Below are positions 51,978 to 59,791 of a stretch of 64,000 nucleotides of DNA, piece by piece. The translations under genes and the position numbers were made by a program. The stretch lies in the NCBI RefSeq assembly GCF_015679185.1, contig NZ_CP064939.1, positions 4,526,001 through 4,590,000 on the forward strand, given 5' to 3'. Each line of letters starts with the position of its first letter. The stretch's first letter is position 1. Under the pieces are notes generated by a model. It saw nothing but the letters and a program-made list of their open reading frames with translations, did not search any database and was not told where the DNA came from. Source of the stretch: Pedobacter endophyticus. Its GTDB lineage: Bacteria; Bacteroidota; Bacteroidia; Sphingobacteriales; Sphingobacteriaceae.

Positions 51978-52285
51978 TTTGTGCTTCTGATAAAGTTACC
52001 AAACACGGTACTTATCATCGTCGAAATTTGCTCTTTTTTGTTCCATTGGTCAGGCTCATTCTTCAAAAACGCAATTTCAATCGAGGCATTTGATACGCAA
52101 TCGATCGCCTCGTTCGTATCTATAAAAATATGATGATGGCAGAGATCCGTGTTTGTATTTCTAAATTCCAGTACGTTTGGCCTTTGGTTAGCAACCGGTT
52201 TATAATCTAAAATCCTGATCATCACCATTTCAATTAATTGATAGGTAGTAATCGTTTTGTTTTCTTTTAGTACATCTTTGGTCAT
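51974..52285 (-). CDS. Hypothetical protein, about 103 residues
   Basis: From the ATG at 52285 it reads MTKDVLKENKTITTYQLIEMVMIRILDYKP, then LEFRNTNTDLCHHHIFIDTNEAIDCVSN and a C-terminal helix (KKEQISTMISTVFGNFIRS). The open frame extends to 52396, but the additional 37 residues look like promoter-region translation, and TATACTTTA lies just before 52285. No signal peptide and no recognised family. The Cys-His-His-His cluster could bind metal. The stop is inside a hairpin. Confidence 0.5.
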   Translation of the reverse strand: MTKDVLKENKTITTYQLIEMVMIRILDYKPVANQRPNVLEFRNTNTDLCHHHIFIDTNEAIDCVSNASIEIAFLKNEPDQWNKKEQISTMISTVFGNFIRSTN

Positions 52286-52460
52286 AGAAGTTAGAATTAA
52301 AGTATACAATGATAGGGTAATGCAGTGTATACCCAAATAGTCATTTAGGGCTATTTTAATTGGAGGGTTCGGTTGTAAATAACTCAACATAACCATTGCT
52401 CGAAAAATAAACGCCGAGAAAGAACATTTTTAATTAATTAGCATTATTTTTACACCAATT

Positions 52461-52958
52461 ATGGAAAACGACAAAAAGAATATATTCGATAGCGTTGCTC
52501 AACGTTTAAAAATTGAAGGTTTTAATGTAGTAAACCGCGATGAAACCCGCCCGTGGGGAGGTTTCTTTGTAATTGATGAAGCACAGGCGCAACAATTTGC
52601 CGATACTTATTTTGACGGATTAGATGTAGAAAGCTTAAAAATTGGCGGTAAATTAAGCCCAAAAATTTTAATTGTTGCACCAAATACCCGTTTATCGTGG
52701 CAATATCACCACCGCAGGGCCGAAATATGGCAAGTAGTAACAGGTACAGTTGGTATTAAAACCAGCGAAACTGACGAAGAGGGCGAAGTGAAAAAATACG
52801 CACCAAAAGATCAGATTAAGTTGCAGCAAGGCGAGCGCCACCGCTTAATCGGTTTAGACGATTGGGGCGTTGTAGCAGAAATTTGGCAACATACCGATGC
52901 CTCAAACCCATCAGACGAAAGCGATATTGTACGCGTACAAGACGACTTCGGAAGATAA
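52461..52958 (+). CDS. Stand-alone type II phosphomannose isomerase cupin
   Basis: A protein of 165 residues corresponding to the C-terminal cupin domain of type II mannose-6-phosphate isomerase/GMP proteins, without the nucleotidyltransferase. Motifs: RDETRPWGGFFVIDE, KLSPKILIVAPNTRLSWQYHHRRAEIWQVVTG (metal-binding His-His and Glu) and LQQGERHRLIGLDDWGVVAEIW. It likely interconverts mannose 6-phosphate and fructose 6-phosphate, or is a related sugar-phosphate cupin. Single gene; no mannose genes adjacent. Confidence 0.8.
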   Translation: MENDKKNIFDSVAQRLKIEGFNVVNRDETRPWGGFFVIDEAQAQQFADTYFDGLDVESLKIGGKLSPKILIVAPNTRLSWQYHHRRAEIWQVVTGTVGIKTSETDEEGEVKKYAPKDQIKLQQGERHRLIGLDDWGVVAEIWQHTDASNPSDESDIVRVQDDFGR

Positions 52959-53090
52959 TATCCTTTTTCGAATCCTGCCAACAAACAAAGGTGGGATTCA
53001 CCTTATCCTAACGTTCGCACTTTGTTGGCCGCTAGCCGCCAAAACTAAACGTAGCATTATTACGTTTATAAGTATACACACACCATTTAC

Positions 53091-53819
53091 ATGATTATTT
53101 TACTTTTCTTTCTTTGCCATTGGTTCCTATCATTATTTAGCCAAACATTTTTTCTTCACCGCTATTCATCGCACAAGATGTTCAAGATGGGGCCTTTCTG
53201 GGAAAAATTCTTCTATCTGCTTTTATTAATTTCCCAGGGATCGTCTTTTTTGAATCCACGGGCCTATGCTATTTTGCACCGCATGCACCACGCTTATAGC
53301 GACACGGAGAAAGACCCACATTCACCTCATTTTTTTAAAGATGTTTTCGGGATGATGATTGCAACGAAGAATATGTATATGGATTATCTTCATTTTAAGA
53401 TCGAGCCCGAGCCCGCCTTTCGTGGCAACTACCCTGAGTGGCCTTTAATCGATCGCATTGGCGATTCGTGGTTCTGGAGAATAGGATGTGGCTTATTTTA
53501 CATAGGCTTTTACATTATGTTTGCCAACCACTGGTGGCTGTTTCTTTTATTGCCCATCCATTTTTTAATGGGTCCGTTGCATGGAGCCATAGTAAACTGG
53601 TGCGGGCATAAATATGGCTATTCTAATCATGACAATGACGACCATAGCAAGAACTCATTGCCCTGGGATTTTCTGCTCATGGGAGAGTTATTTCAAAACA
53701 ACCATCACAAAAAACCAAATAGCCCCAACTTCGCAACCAAATGGTGGGAGTTCGACCCGACGTATCCGGTAATGAAGGCATTGCATTGGATGAAGATTAT
53801 CAAGATCAGGAAAGTTTAG
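53091..53819 (+). CDS. Membrane fatty-acid (acyl-CoA/acyl-lipid) desaturase
   Basis: A protein of 242 residues with several membrane segments. Histidine boxes for the di-iron site are visible: HRYSSH (residues 23-28), HRMHH (63-67), the HKYGYSNHDNDDHSKN region and FQNNHH. It introduces a double bond into acyl chains, which adjusts membrane fluidity. It is shorter than the 300-residue delta-9 desaturases but matches compact bacterial versions. Starts 132 bases after the cupin gene. Confidence 0.9.
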   Translation: MIILLFFLCHWFLSLFSQTFFLHRYSSHKMFKMGPFWEKFFYLLLLISQGSSFLNPRAYAILHRMHHAYSDTEKDPHSPHFFKDVFGMMIATKNMYMDYLHFKIEPEPAFRGNYPEWPLIDRIGDSWFWRIGCGLFYIGFYIMFANHWWLFLLLPIHFLMGPLHGAIVNWCGHKYGYSNHDNDDHSKNSLPWDFLLMGELFQNNHHKKPNSPNFATKWWEFDPTYPVMKALHWMKIIKIRKV

Positions 53820-53839
53820 TTTTTGGCTTTGACGAGACC

Positions 53840-53915
53840 GTTGTCATCCTGAGCCTGTCGAAGGACAATTAAAGTTGTTTCGACGAGCTCAACGTGACTT
53901 CCATCTATAAAATAA
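53840..53915. repeat. Dispersed inverted repeat (GTCATCCTGAGCCTGTCGAAGG type)
   Basis: TTGTCATCCTGAGCCTGTCGAAGG and, inverted, TTTCGACGAGCTCAACGTGAC. Related copies are at 33501-33775, 54280-54305 and 61270-61560. Confidence 0.6.
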
Positions 53916-53948
53916 TTTTTTGTAACTTCAACTGATCAAAATGTTCTC

Positions 53949-54251
53949 GTGCCAGCAATACATAACTACTTCGTTTATATATTAGAGTGCTCAGATAAGA
54001 GCTACTATGTTGGTGTAACTAATGATTTAGAAGTAAGAATATCACAACATAATAGTGGCGAAAATATTTCTGCTTATACATTTACGAGAAGACCAGTCGT
54101 TTTAAGATATTACAAAAGATTTGACCAAATTGAACATGCAATTGAATTTGAGAAATAAGTTAAAGGGTGGAACAGAAAGAAAAAAGAAGCGTTATTTAAA
54201 GAAGACTGGGATGAAATTGTGAGGCTTTCAAATTTTAAAAAGGAAAAATAG
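53949..54251 (+). pseudogene. GIY-YIG endonuclease interrupted by a stop codon
   Basis: A GTG start at 53949 opens a GIY-YIG (UPF0213-like) protein: YFVYILECSDKSYYVGVTND, RISQHNSGENISAYTFTRRPVVL and a helix ending in EFEK. A TAA at 54156-54158 stops it after 69 residues. The same frame continues VKGWNRKKKEALFKEDWDEIVRLSNFKK to a TAG at 54249-54251, which is the expected C-terminus. Relatives have Q or a similar residue at the stop position (EKQ-KGW), so one CAA-to-TAA change explains it. It may be a recent pseudogene, or the truncated core may still fold. The family cuts DNA in repair or mobile contexts; function here is unknown. Confidence 0.8.
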
Positions 54252-54315
54252 ATAGTGTAGTTAAAAGCTGTTAAAAGTGGTCTTCGACAGGCTCAGACTG
54301 ACAATAACAACCGCG

Positions 54316-54333
54316 ATCCGGTAGCTATCGGAT
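54316..54333. repeat. Palindrome ATCCGGTAGCTATCGGAT
   Basis: Third copy of the ATCCGATAGCTATCGGAT family (9253-9270, 17277-17294), with one base changed so that a G-T pair replaces A-T. It lies 20 bases before fabG. Confidence 0.65.
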
Positions 54334-54353
54334 GACAATAATAAAATAAAAGA

Positions 54354-55097
54354 ATGAAATTACTAGAAGGAAAAACCGCCCTGGTTACAGGAGCATCTAA
54401 AGGTATTGGTCGTAAAATAGCAGAAAAATTTGCAGAACAGGGCGCTAATGTAGCTTTCACCTATTTATCATCGGTTGAAAAAGGCGAAGCTTTAGAACAA
54501 GAATTGCAAAGCTTTGGCACAAAAGTTAAAGGCTATCGTTCAGACGCATCTAAATTTGATCAGGCGGAGAAATTGGTTAATGATATTGTTGCTGAGTTCG
54601 GCACAATAGACATTGTTGTAAACAACGCTGGAATTACCAAAGATGGTTTATTAATGCGCATGAGTGAGGAGAACTGGGATGATGTAATCAACATTAACCT
54701 AAAATCGATCTTCAATGTAACCAAAGCAGCTTCGAAAGTAATGATGAAAGCACGCAAAGGTGTTTTTATTAACATGAGTTCGGTGGTTGGGGTACAAGGT
54801 AATGCGGGACAGGCCAATTACGCGGCATCTAAGGCTGGTATTATTGGATTTACAAAATCTGTAGCCAAAGAATTGGGATCGAGAAATATTCGTGCTAACG
54901 TTGTTGCCCCGGGTTTTATCCGTACCGAAATGACAGAGGTTTTAGACCCCGCTGTTGTTGCTGGTTGGGAGAAAGACATTCCGTTAAAGCGTGCTGGTGA
55001 AACTGAAGATATTGCAAATGTCTGCGTGTTTTTAGCATCCGACATGAGCGCTTATGTTACGGGCCAAACTTTATCGGTTTGCGGCGGAATGCTGTAA
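54354..55097 (+). CDS. fabG: 3-oxoacyl-ACP reductase
   Basis: Reduces 3-oxoacyl-ACP to 3-hydroxyacyl-ACP with NADPH in fatty-acid elongation. A classical SDR of 247 residues: TGASKGIGRKIAEKFAEQG near residue 12, NNAGITKDGLLMRM, INMSSVVGVQGNAGQANYAASKAGIIG (Ser, Tyr, Lys) and the FabG-type C-terminus LASDMSAYVTGQTLSVCGGML. The NNAGITKD and NYAASKAG motifs are diagnostic for FabG among SDRs. Not clustered with other fab genes here. Confidence 0.95.
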   Translation: MKLLEGKTALVTGASKGIGRKIAEKFAEQGANVAFTYLSSVEKGEALEQELQSFGTKVKGYRSDASKFDQAEKLVNDIVAEFGTIDIVVNNAGITKDGLLMRMSEENWDDVININLKSIFNVTKAASKVMMKARKGVFINMSSVVGVQGNAGQANYAASKAGIIGFTKSVAKELGSRNIRANVVAPGFIRTEMTEVLDPAVVAGWEKDIPLKRAGETEDIANVCVFLASDMSAYVTGQTLSVCGGML

Positions 55098-55152
55098 ATA
55101 GAGGTGGAGGGTTTTAAGGTTTAAGGTAGAAGGTTTTCCTTCAACTAACATT

Positions 55153-55185
55153 AAAGAAGTCAAGTTTCAAAAACTTGACTTCTTT
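55153..55185 (+). terminator. Hairpin downstream of fabG
   Basis: 15-base perfect arms (AAAGAAGTCAAGTTT and complement) around CAA, a near copy of the hairpin after katE. Short T run only. Confidence 0.6.
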
Positions 55186-55312
55186 TGCTTCCAGTTTAGT
55201 CTATCTAGGCGAGAACTTCAAATTTGAGGGGCTTACTTCTCCTTTTTATTCTCAAAAGCTTAAAAAAAATAAACAATATGAGTGGCTTTACCCTAAACCC
55301 TAAACCCTAAAC

Positions 55313-56047
55313 TCATCTTATCACATAATTTCCCTTAATTTCTTTAATGGTAGGCATTTGGTTATGCTTCTCAAAAGCTAAATAACCTGGCTGTAGCGTT
55401 TTCCAAAAAGCTTCTTGTTTGGAAAACTGAATGGCGTATTTCTTAAAGTTTTCAGCTGTCATTTTGAATGGATAGATATTGACGGGAATATTCTTCTGGC
55501 CAGAATTGGTTGCTTCAACGGCGAGCACATACAGTTCTTTAATTTTTTCGTCGGTTAATGGAATACAGCCAACTGTTACGCAGTTTCCGTGGATGTAAAT
55601 GTCTCCTCCGGTTTTTTTGCCCTCGCCGGTTCTTGCCGAATCTACCGAGTTTGGGTAGTTAATGCCAAGCGATAAATAGAAGCTACTCACCGGGTTAAAA
55701 ACGTTGATGTAATAAAAGCCCTCAGGCGTTTGTTTGTCGCCTTCGATAACCTTTGGCCCCAGCGTGCCTGAGTGCGCACAAAAATCGTAGGTTTTAAATA
55801 AAGCGTAATGCTTATCGGAGTTGCGCTTCAACCAAACCTCTAATTTCCCCTCTGCTTTGTAGGCGTTTATCAGCATCGAAAAATGTTTGCTATAACCAGC
55901 GCTCTTAATGCTTTGCGCTAAACTTTCCCATTTGCTCTCATAAGCATCGTTTACCCGTTCAAACTTGATTTGAGCCGCTTTAAAATCATTTTGTGCATTG
56001 GCCATTGTGCTAATAAATAAGAGCAGTGTGAAGTAAATTAATTTCAT
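55313..56047 (-). CDS. Exported L,D-transpeptidase (YafK-like)
   Basis: A protein of 244 residues with a signal peptide (MKLIYFTLLLFISTMANAQ). The YkuD catalytic motif is His153 in YIHGNCVTVGCIPL with nucleophile Cys161. It resembles the YafK/DpaA branch, in which the enzyme acts on peptidoglycan (cross-linking or lipoprotein release) in the periplasm. YALFKTYDFCAHSGTLGPKVIEGDKQTPEGFY is the typical N-terminal catalytic-domain block. Single gene, divergent from the VWA protein gene. Confidence 0.9.
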   Translation of the reverse strand: MKLIYFTLLLFISTMANAQNDFKAAQIKFERVNDAYESKWESLAQSIKSAGYSKHFSMLINAYKAEGKLEVWLKRNSDKHYALFKTYDFCAHSGTLGPKVIEGDKQTPEGFYYINVFNPVSSFYLSLGINYPNSVDSARTGEGKKTGGDIYIHGNCVTVGCIPLTDEKIKELYVLAVEATNSGQKNIPVNIYPFKMTAENFKKYAIQFSKQEAFWKTLQPGYLAFEKHNQMPTIKEIKGNYVIR

Positions 56048-56201
56048 TTAGGGATTGTTTGGCTAAAGCTAAGGAATAAGTAGAAATGAACAGCAAACGA
56101 TTACAAATTCATTCGGTTGCAAAAAGCTATTTATCAGCTTCAGTGGTAAAGTTGACCTCAACGCCTTGAAAATTTCGCCAAAATTAGCATCTTTATAAAA
56201 T

Positions 56202-58286
56202 ATGAATGGCGATTTTGCTGGTACTTCTATTTTGTATTTTTTTGGTTGCCTTGCGTTGGGTGCGTTGTATGCATGGCTGCTGTATCGGGGAAATAAAAAT
56301 TTAGATAAAAAACTGCAGTATGGTTTAGCGGCCATTAGAGTAATTGTTGTTGCAGCCGTGGCCTGGCTGCTGTTTGCGCCATTAATTAAAACGATTAATT
56401 ATACTTTAGATAAGCCGATCATCATCATCGGACAAGATAATTCGCTTTCTGTAGGACAAATTGAGCCTGCTGGCTTCGACAAGAAGAGGTATCAAGAAAA
56501 CCTGAAAACGCTAAGGGACAAATTATCAGATAAGTACGAAGTGCGTACCTACAATTTTGGCGATTCGGTTGGTGAGGGTTTCGATTTCAATAACCAAGGA
56601 AAACTTACTGATGCCTCAGCTTTTTTTCAGAAAGTTAAAGATGAATACACAAACCGGAATGTTGGAGCTATAGTATTAGCAACCGATGGAATTTTTAACC
56701 ATGGGGGCAATCCGCTGTACAACATTAATCAAATCAATGCGCCGATTTATACGGTAGCTTTGGGCGATAGCGTTCCGAAACGTGATGTTTTAATCGCCAA
56801 TGTAAACTATAATAATATTGTTTATCTGGATGATGATTTTACTGTTGAAGTTCAGGTTCAGGCGTTTCAAAGCGATAACGAAACCACATCGTTAACCGTA
56901 AATCAAAACAAGACAAAAATTCATCAGCAAAACATCGCAATCAATGGCAGTTCGTATGTAAAATCTATTCCGGTTAAACTACATGCCGGTAAAACAGGCA
57001 TTCAGAAATATACTGTTCAGCTGAGCACCGTTTCAAACGAAATTACCACTAAAAACAACTCGCAAACCTTTTATATCGAGGTGATTGATGGCCGGCAAAA
57101 AGTACTGTTGGCTGCTGCAGCGCCGCATCCCGATTTGGGCGTTCTCAAATCGGCCATTTCGGTAAACAAACATTATGAGGCGAAGTTGGCTTTGGCCGAC
57201 GAACTGGCTTCAACAGACCCATCAAAGTTCGATCTGATCGTGCTGTATCAAATCCCCGATCTGCAAAACACCTCCACGTCGTTTCTACAGCGAATCGCCG
57301 ATCTCAAAAAACCCGTTTGGTACATTTTGGGTGCACAAACTAACGTTAATGCTTTTAATCAAATCCAAACCCAGGTTAATTTAAGCGCTGCAACCGGCGC
57401 TCTTCAGGAGGTTTACCCGCAATTCGTGAGTGGGTTTACTAGTTTTAACGTATCGGAAGCTGATCAAAAGCAATTCTCTGCTTTCGATCCCCTGTTAATG
57501 CCCTTTGGCCGGTTAACTGTTAATGCAGGCGCAATACCGGTATTTAATCAGCGCATTGGCAAAGTGGTTACGCAGCAGCCAATGTTGTTTTTTACTGATG
57601 AAAACGGATCAAAGGCAGCCTATTTAATGGGCGAGGGCCTTTGGCGCTGGCGATTGGCTGAAGGAGAGAGCGAGAACGAAACTTCGACCTTGAACGACCT
57701 GATTTCTCAAACGGTTCAATATTTATCAGTAAAAGATGATAAGCGGAAGTTTAAGGTGTTTACCTCCAAAGCGGCTTACGATGAAAATGAAGCTATTCAG
57801 TTTAACGCAACATTATACAACGAGAGCTATCAGCCCGTAAACCAACCAGAAGTTAACGTTCAGGTAAAAAACGAGGCAGGAAAAACCTTTAACTATGTGT
57901 TTTCGAAAACTGAAAATGGCTATTTTCTGGATGCCGGTAGCATGCCAGCAGGAAATTATACTTACGTTGCAAACAGCGCTTTAGGCGGAAAGAAATTTAC
58001 CGCATCTGGAAGTTTTTATGTAAACACGTTAATAGCCGAATTTCAGCAAACAACGGCCAATCATCAGTTGTTGAACACAATTGCACAACAAAGCGGCGGA
58101 AAACTGTTGATGCCGGCCAACTTGTTAAACATTGTAGATGAGATAGTAAAGAGCGAAAACGTTAAAACGATCAGTTACGAGGATCGCAAGTATAATGAGC
58201 TGATCAATATCAAATGGTTGTTTGCGCTGATACTGATTTTACTTACCATAGAATGGTTTTTAAGGAAGAGAAACGGAGAAATTTAA
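56202..58286 (+). CDS. VWA-like membrane protein
   Basis: A protein of 694 residues. Two N-terminal membrane segments (ILYFFGCLALGALYAWLLY; IRVIVVAAVAWLLFAPLI) and one C-terminal segment (WLFALILILLTIEWFL, then RKRNGEI) place the large middle region in the periplasm. It begins with a VWA-like fold: IIIIGQDNSLSVG resembles the DxSxS metal site, and AIVLATDGIFNHGG the conserved ATDG. The remainder looks like beta-sandwich domains (YTVALGDSVPKRDVLIANV; FYVNTLIAEFQQ). Similar Bacteroidota proteins resemble BatA/BatB-like stress or assembly proteins. Function is not established. Confidence 0.8.
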   Translation: MNGDFAGTSILYFFGCLALGALYAWLLYRGNKNLDKKLQYGLAAIRVIVVAAVAWLLFAPLIKTINYTLDKPIIIIGQDNSLSVGQIEPAGFDKKRYQENLKTLRDKLSDKYEVRTYNFGDSVGEGFDFNNQGKLTDASAFFQKVKDEYTNRNVGAIVLATDGIFNHGGNPLYNINQINAPIYTVALGDSVPKRDVLIANVNYNNIVYLDDDFTVEVQVQAFQSDNETTSLTVNQNKTKIHQQNIAINGSSYVKSIPVKLHAGKTGIQKYTVQLSTVSNEITTKNNSQTFYIEVIDGRQKVLLAAAAPHPDLGVLKSAISVNKHYEAKLALADELASTDPSKFDLIVLYQIPDLQNTSTSFLQRIADLKKPVWYILGAQTNVNAFNQIQTQVNLSAATGALQEVYPQFVSGFTSFNVSEADQKQFSAFDPLLMPFGRLTVNAGAIPVFNQRIGKVVTQQPMLFFTDENGSKAAYLMGEGLWRWRLAEGESENETSTLNDLISQTVQYLSVKDDKRKFKVFTSKAAYDENEAIQFNATLYNESYQPVNQPEVNVQVKNEAGKTFNYVFSKTENGYFLDAGSMPAGNYTYVANSALGGKKFTASGSFYVNTLIAEFQQTTANHQLLNTIAQQSGGKLLMPANLLNIVDEIVKSENVKTISYEDRKYNELINIKWLFALILILLTIEWFLRKRNGEI

Positions 58287-58598
58287 CTGAGGTAGAAGGT
58301 AGAAAGGTTGAGGGTATAAGGTGAAAGCTAAAAGGCGAAAGACAAAAGCGAAAATTTGAAAGGCTAGATACTTCGTCTTAATACTTGATTCTTGCTACTT
58401 ATAACCTGAGTTCGATAGTTAAAGTACATATTTTGGGTTCGTATTTAATATTTAATATGAACGGTCATCATCCTTAGCTTGGCTGGGGATCTTAATTCAA
58501 AAAACAGCGCACCGCATTAAGATTCCCACCTGCGTGGGAATGACGTGGTGTCTTAATCGAACTCAGGTTTATACTAAATCAGTGTAACATATCAGAAT
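58287..58598. repeat. Gene-free stretch with periodic repeats
   Basis: Right after the VWA stop: GAGGTAGAAGGTAGAAAGGTTGAGG units, then GAAAGCTAAAAGGCGAAAGAC (the inverted CTTT type) and CTTAATACTTGATTCTTGCTACTTA (inverted AAGTATCAAGTATTAAG type, as before the GH29 gene). Later, GATTCCCACCTGCGTGGGAATGACG near 58521 is another small hairpin. No gene. Confidence 0.6.
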
Positions 58599-59210
58599 AT
58601 GAATTTAGGCACGTCGGAGGTTATCACAATTTTAGGAACCATATCCTTTGCCATGTCGGGCACTTTTTCGGCCATGCAAAAGCGATTGGATCCTTTCGGC
58701 ATACTTATTATTGCCTTTGTAACGGCAATTGGAGGCGGAACGGTAAGAGATTTGCTTCTTGGTGATACGCCCGTGGCCTGGATGCGGGATATTCAAACCT
58801 GTTTAATCATCTTGTTTACCTCAATAGGAGCAATCTTATTTAAAACGCAAGTTAAAAAGTTTAAGGTGACGCTGTTTTTGTTCGACAGTTTGGGGCTTGG
58901 GCTGTTTACCGTTTTAGGGTTGCAAAAAGGAATTAACTTTGGCCTGGCTCCGGGTATTTGTATTGCCTTGGGTACCATTACGGGCTGTTTCGGAGGGATT
59001 ATTAGAGATACACTGTTAAACACAATTCCGCTGATTTTTAGAAAGGAAATTTATGCCACAGTTTGTATCGCAGGAGGGTTGCTTTATTATTTGCTTGCCT
59101 TTTTAAAAGTCGATTTAACCTTAATTAAGCTGATCGTAATTGCTTTTATTTTTGTTTTGAGAATTATCGTTGTTAAGTACAAGCTGACGCTTCCAAAGTT
59201 GGTTTATTGA
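58599..59210 (+). CDS. TRIC/UPF0126-type membrane channel protein
   Basis: A protein of 203 residues with about seven hydrophobic segments arranged as two related halves. Each half carries the family GGG-RD motif: FVTAIGGGTVRDLLLGDTPVAWM and ITGCFGGIIRDTLLNTIPLIF. These are prokaryotic trimeric intracellular cation channel (YicG-like) proteins of the inner membrane; potassium or amino acid transport has been proposed for members. Single gene; its 3' end runs into a periodic repeat. Confidence 0.92.
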   Translation: MNLGTSEVITILGTISFAMSGTFSAMQKRLDPFGILIIAFVTAIGGGTVRDLLLGDTPVAWMRDIQTCLIILFTSIGAILFKTQVKKFKVTLFLFDSLGLGLFTVLGLQKGINFGLAPGICIALGTITGCFGGIIRDTLLNTIPLIFRKEIYATVCIAGGLLYYLLAFLKVDLTLIKLIVIAFIFVLRIIVVKYKLTLPKLVY

Positions 59211-59219
59211 GAAGGTTCA

Positions 59220-59318
59220 TTAGTTCAGTGGTTCATTGGTCACTGGTTCATTGGTCAAATTGCCTATTGCAACTGAGAACTGAGAACTAAGAACTGCCAA
59301 CTGCCAACTGCCAACTGA
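59220..59318. repeat. Periodic inverted repeat between convergent genes
   Basis: AGTTCAGTGGTTCATTGG units lead to AACTGAGAACTGAGAACTAAG and AACTGCCAACTGCCAACTGAAC. The ends GTTCAGT and ACTGAAC are complementary, giving a long imperfect hairpin between two 3' ends. Confidence 0.7.
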
Positions 59319-59319
59319 A

Positions 59320-59616
59320 CTATTTCTTCTCTTCGCGGATAATTACAAAAACATCTTCATTGTCTTTTTTCATGAAGTACTTTTCGCGGGCGAATTTTTC
59401 GGCCAAACCCAGGTTGTTGCTCAGTTCGCTTAAATCCTTCTTTACCTGAGCCGTTTCAGTTTCAAAATATTCCTTTTCCTCTTGTAACTTGTTAGCCTGG
59501 CTGCGGTATTCAAATTGCGACATCATGTCGTTTTTATCAAAAAATAACATCCACACCGCAAAAGCAGCTGTTGCAAGAAAGTATTTATTGCGGAAAAGAT
59601 CTATTAAACGTTTCAT
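59320..59616 (-). CDS. Septum-formation initiator (DivIC/FtsB-like)
   Basis: From the ATG at 59616 (MKRLIDLFRNKYFLATAAFAVWMLFF) the protein is 98 residues: one N-terminal membrane helix and then a coiled coil (YRSQANKLQEEKEYFETETAQVKKDLSELSNNLG) ending in the family box LAEKFAREKYFMKKDNEDVFVI. DivIC/FtsB proteins link cell-wall synthesis to the divisome. The frame to 59634 adds six residues only. It lies downstream of enolase on the same strand, a gene order common in Bacteroidota, but a terminator is between them. Confidence 0.92.
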   Translation of the reverse strand: MKRLIDLFRNKYFLATAAFAVWMLFFDKNDMMSQFEYRSQANKLQEEKEYFETETAQVKKDLSELSNNLGLAEKFAREKYFMKKDNEDVFVIIREEKK

Positions 59617-59660
59617 AGTTTTCAAATTCGTCATTACGTGTACCAGGCAATCTCAACTGC

Positions 59661-59686
59661 AGATTGCTTCGTACCTCGCAATGACG
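59661..59686. repeat. Dispersed repeat upstream of the DivIC-like gene
   Basis: AGATTGCTTCGTACCTCGCAATGACG (26 bases in total) matches 43155-43180 except for one base. Confidence 0.65.
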
Positions 59687-59700
59687 TAAATGTATAAAAA

Positions 59701-59731
59701 AACATCCGAAGATTTAAAATCTCCGGATGTT
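59701..59731 (-). terminator. Terminator of eno
   Basis: AACATCCG-A-AGAT pairs with ATCT-C-CGGATGTT around TTAAA with one mismatch. On the reverse strand it is followed by a T run, 60 bases after the eno stop. Confidence 0.75.
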
Positions 59732-59768
59732 CTGCAACTCATTTTTTCAACTTGTTAACAATTCATTG

Positions 59769-59788
59769 CCGTCGGTTTCAACCGACGG
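59769..59788. repeat. Palindrome CCGTCGG-TTTCAA-CCGACGG
   Basis: Preceded by TCATTG as in the copy at 43078-43097. The two copies differ by C/T on one arm and G/A at the paired position of the other. It ends 3 bases from the eno stop. Confidence 0.75.
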
Positions 59789-59791
59789 AAA

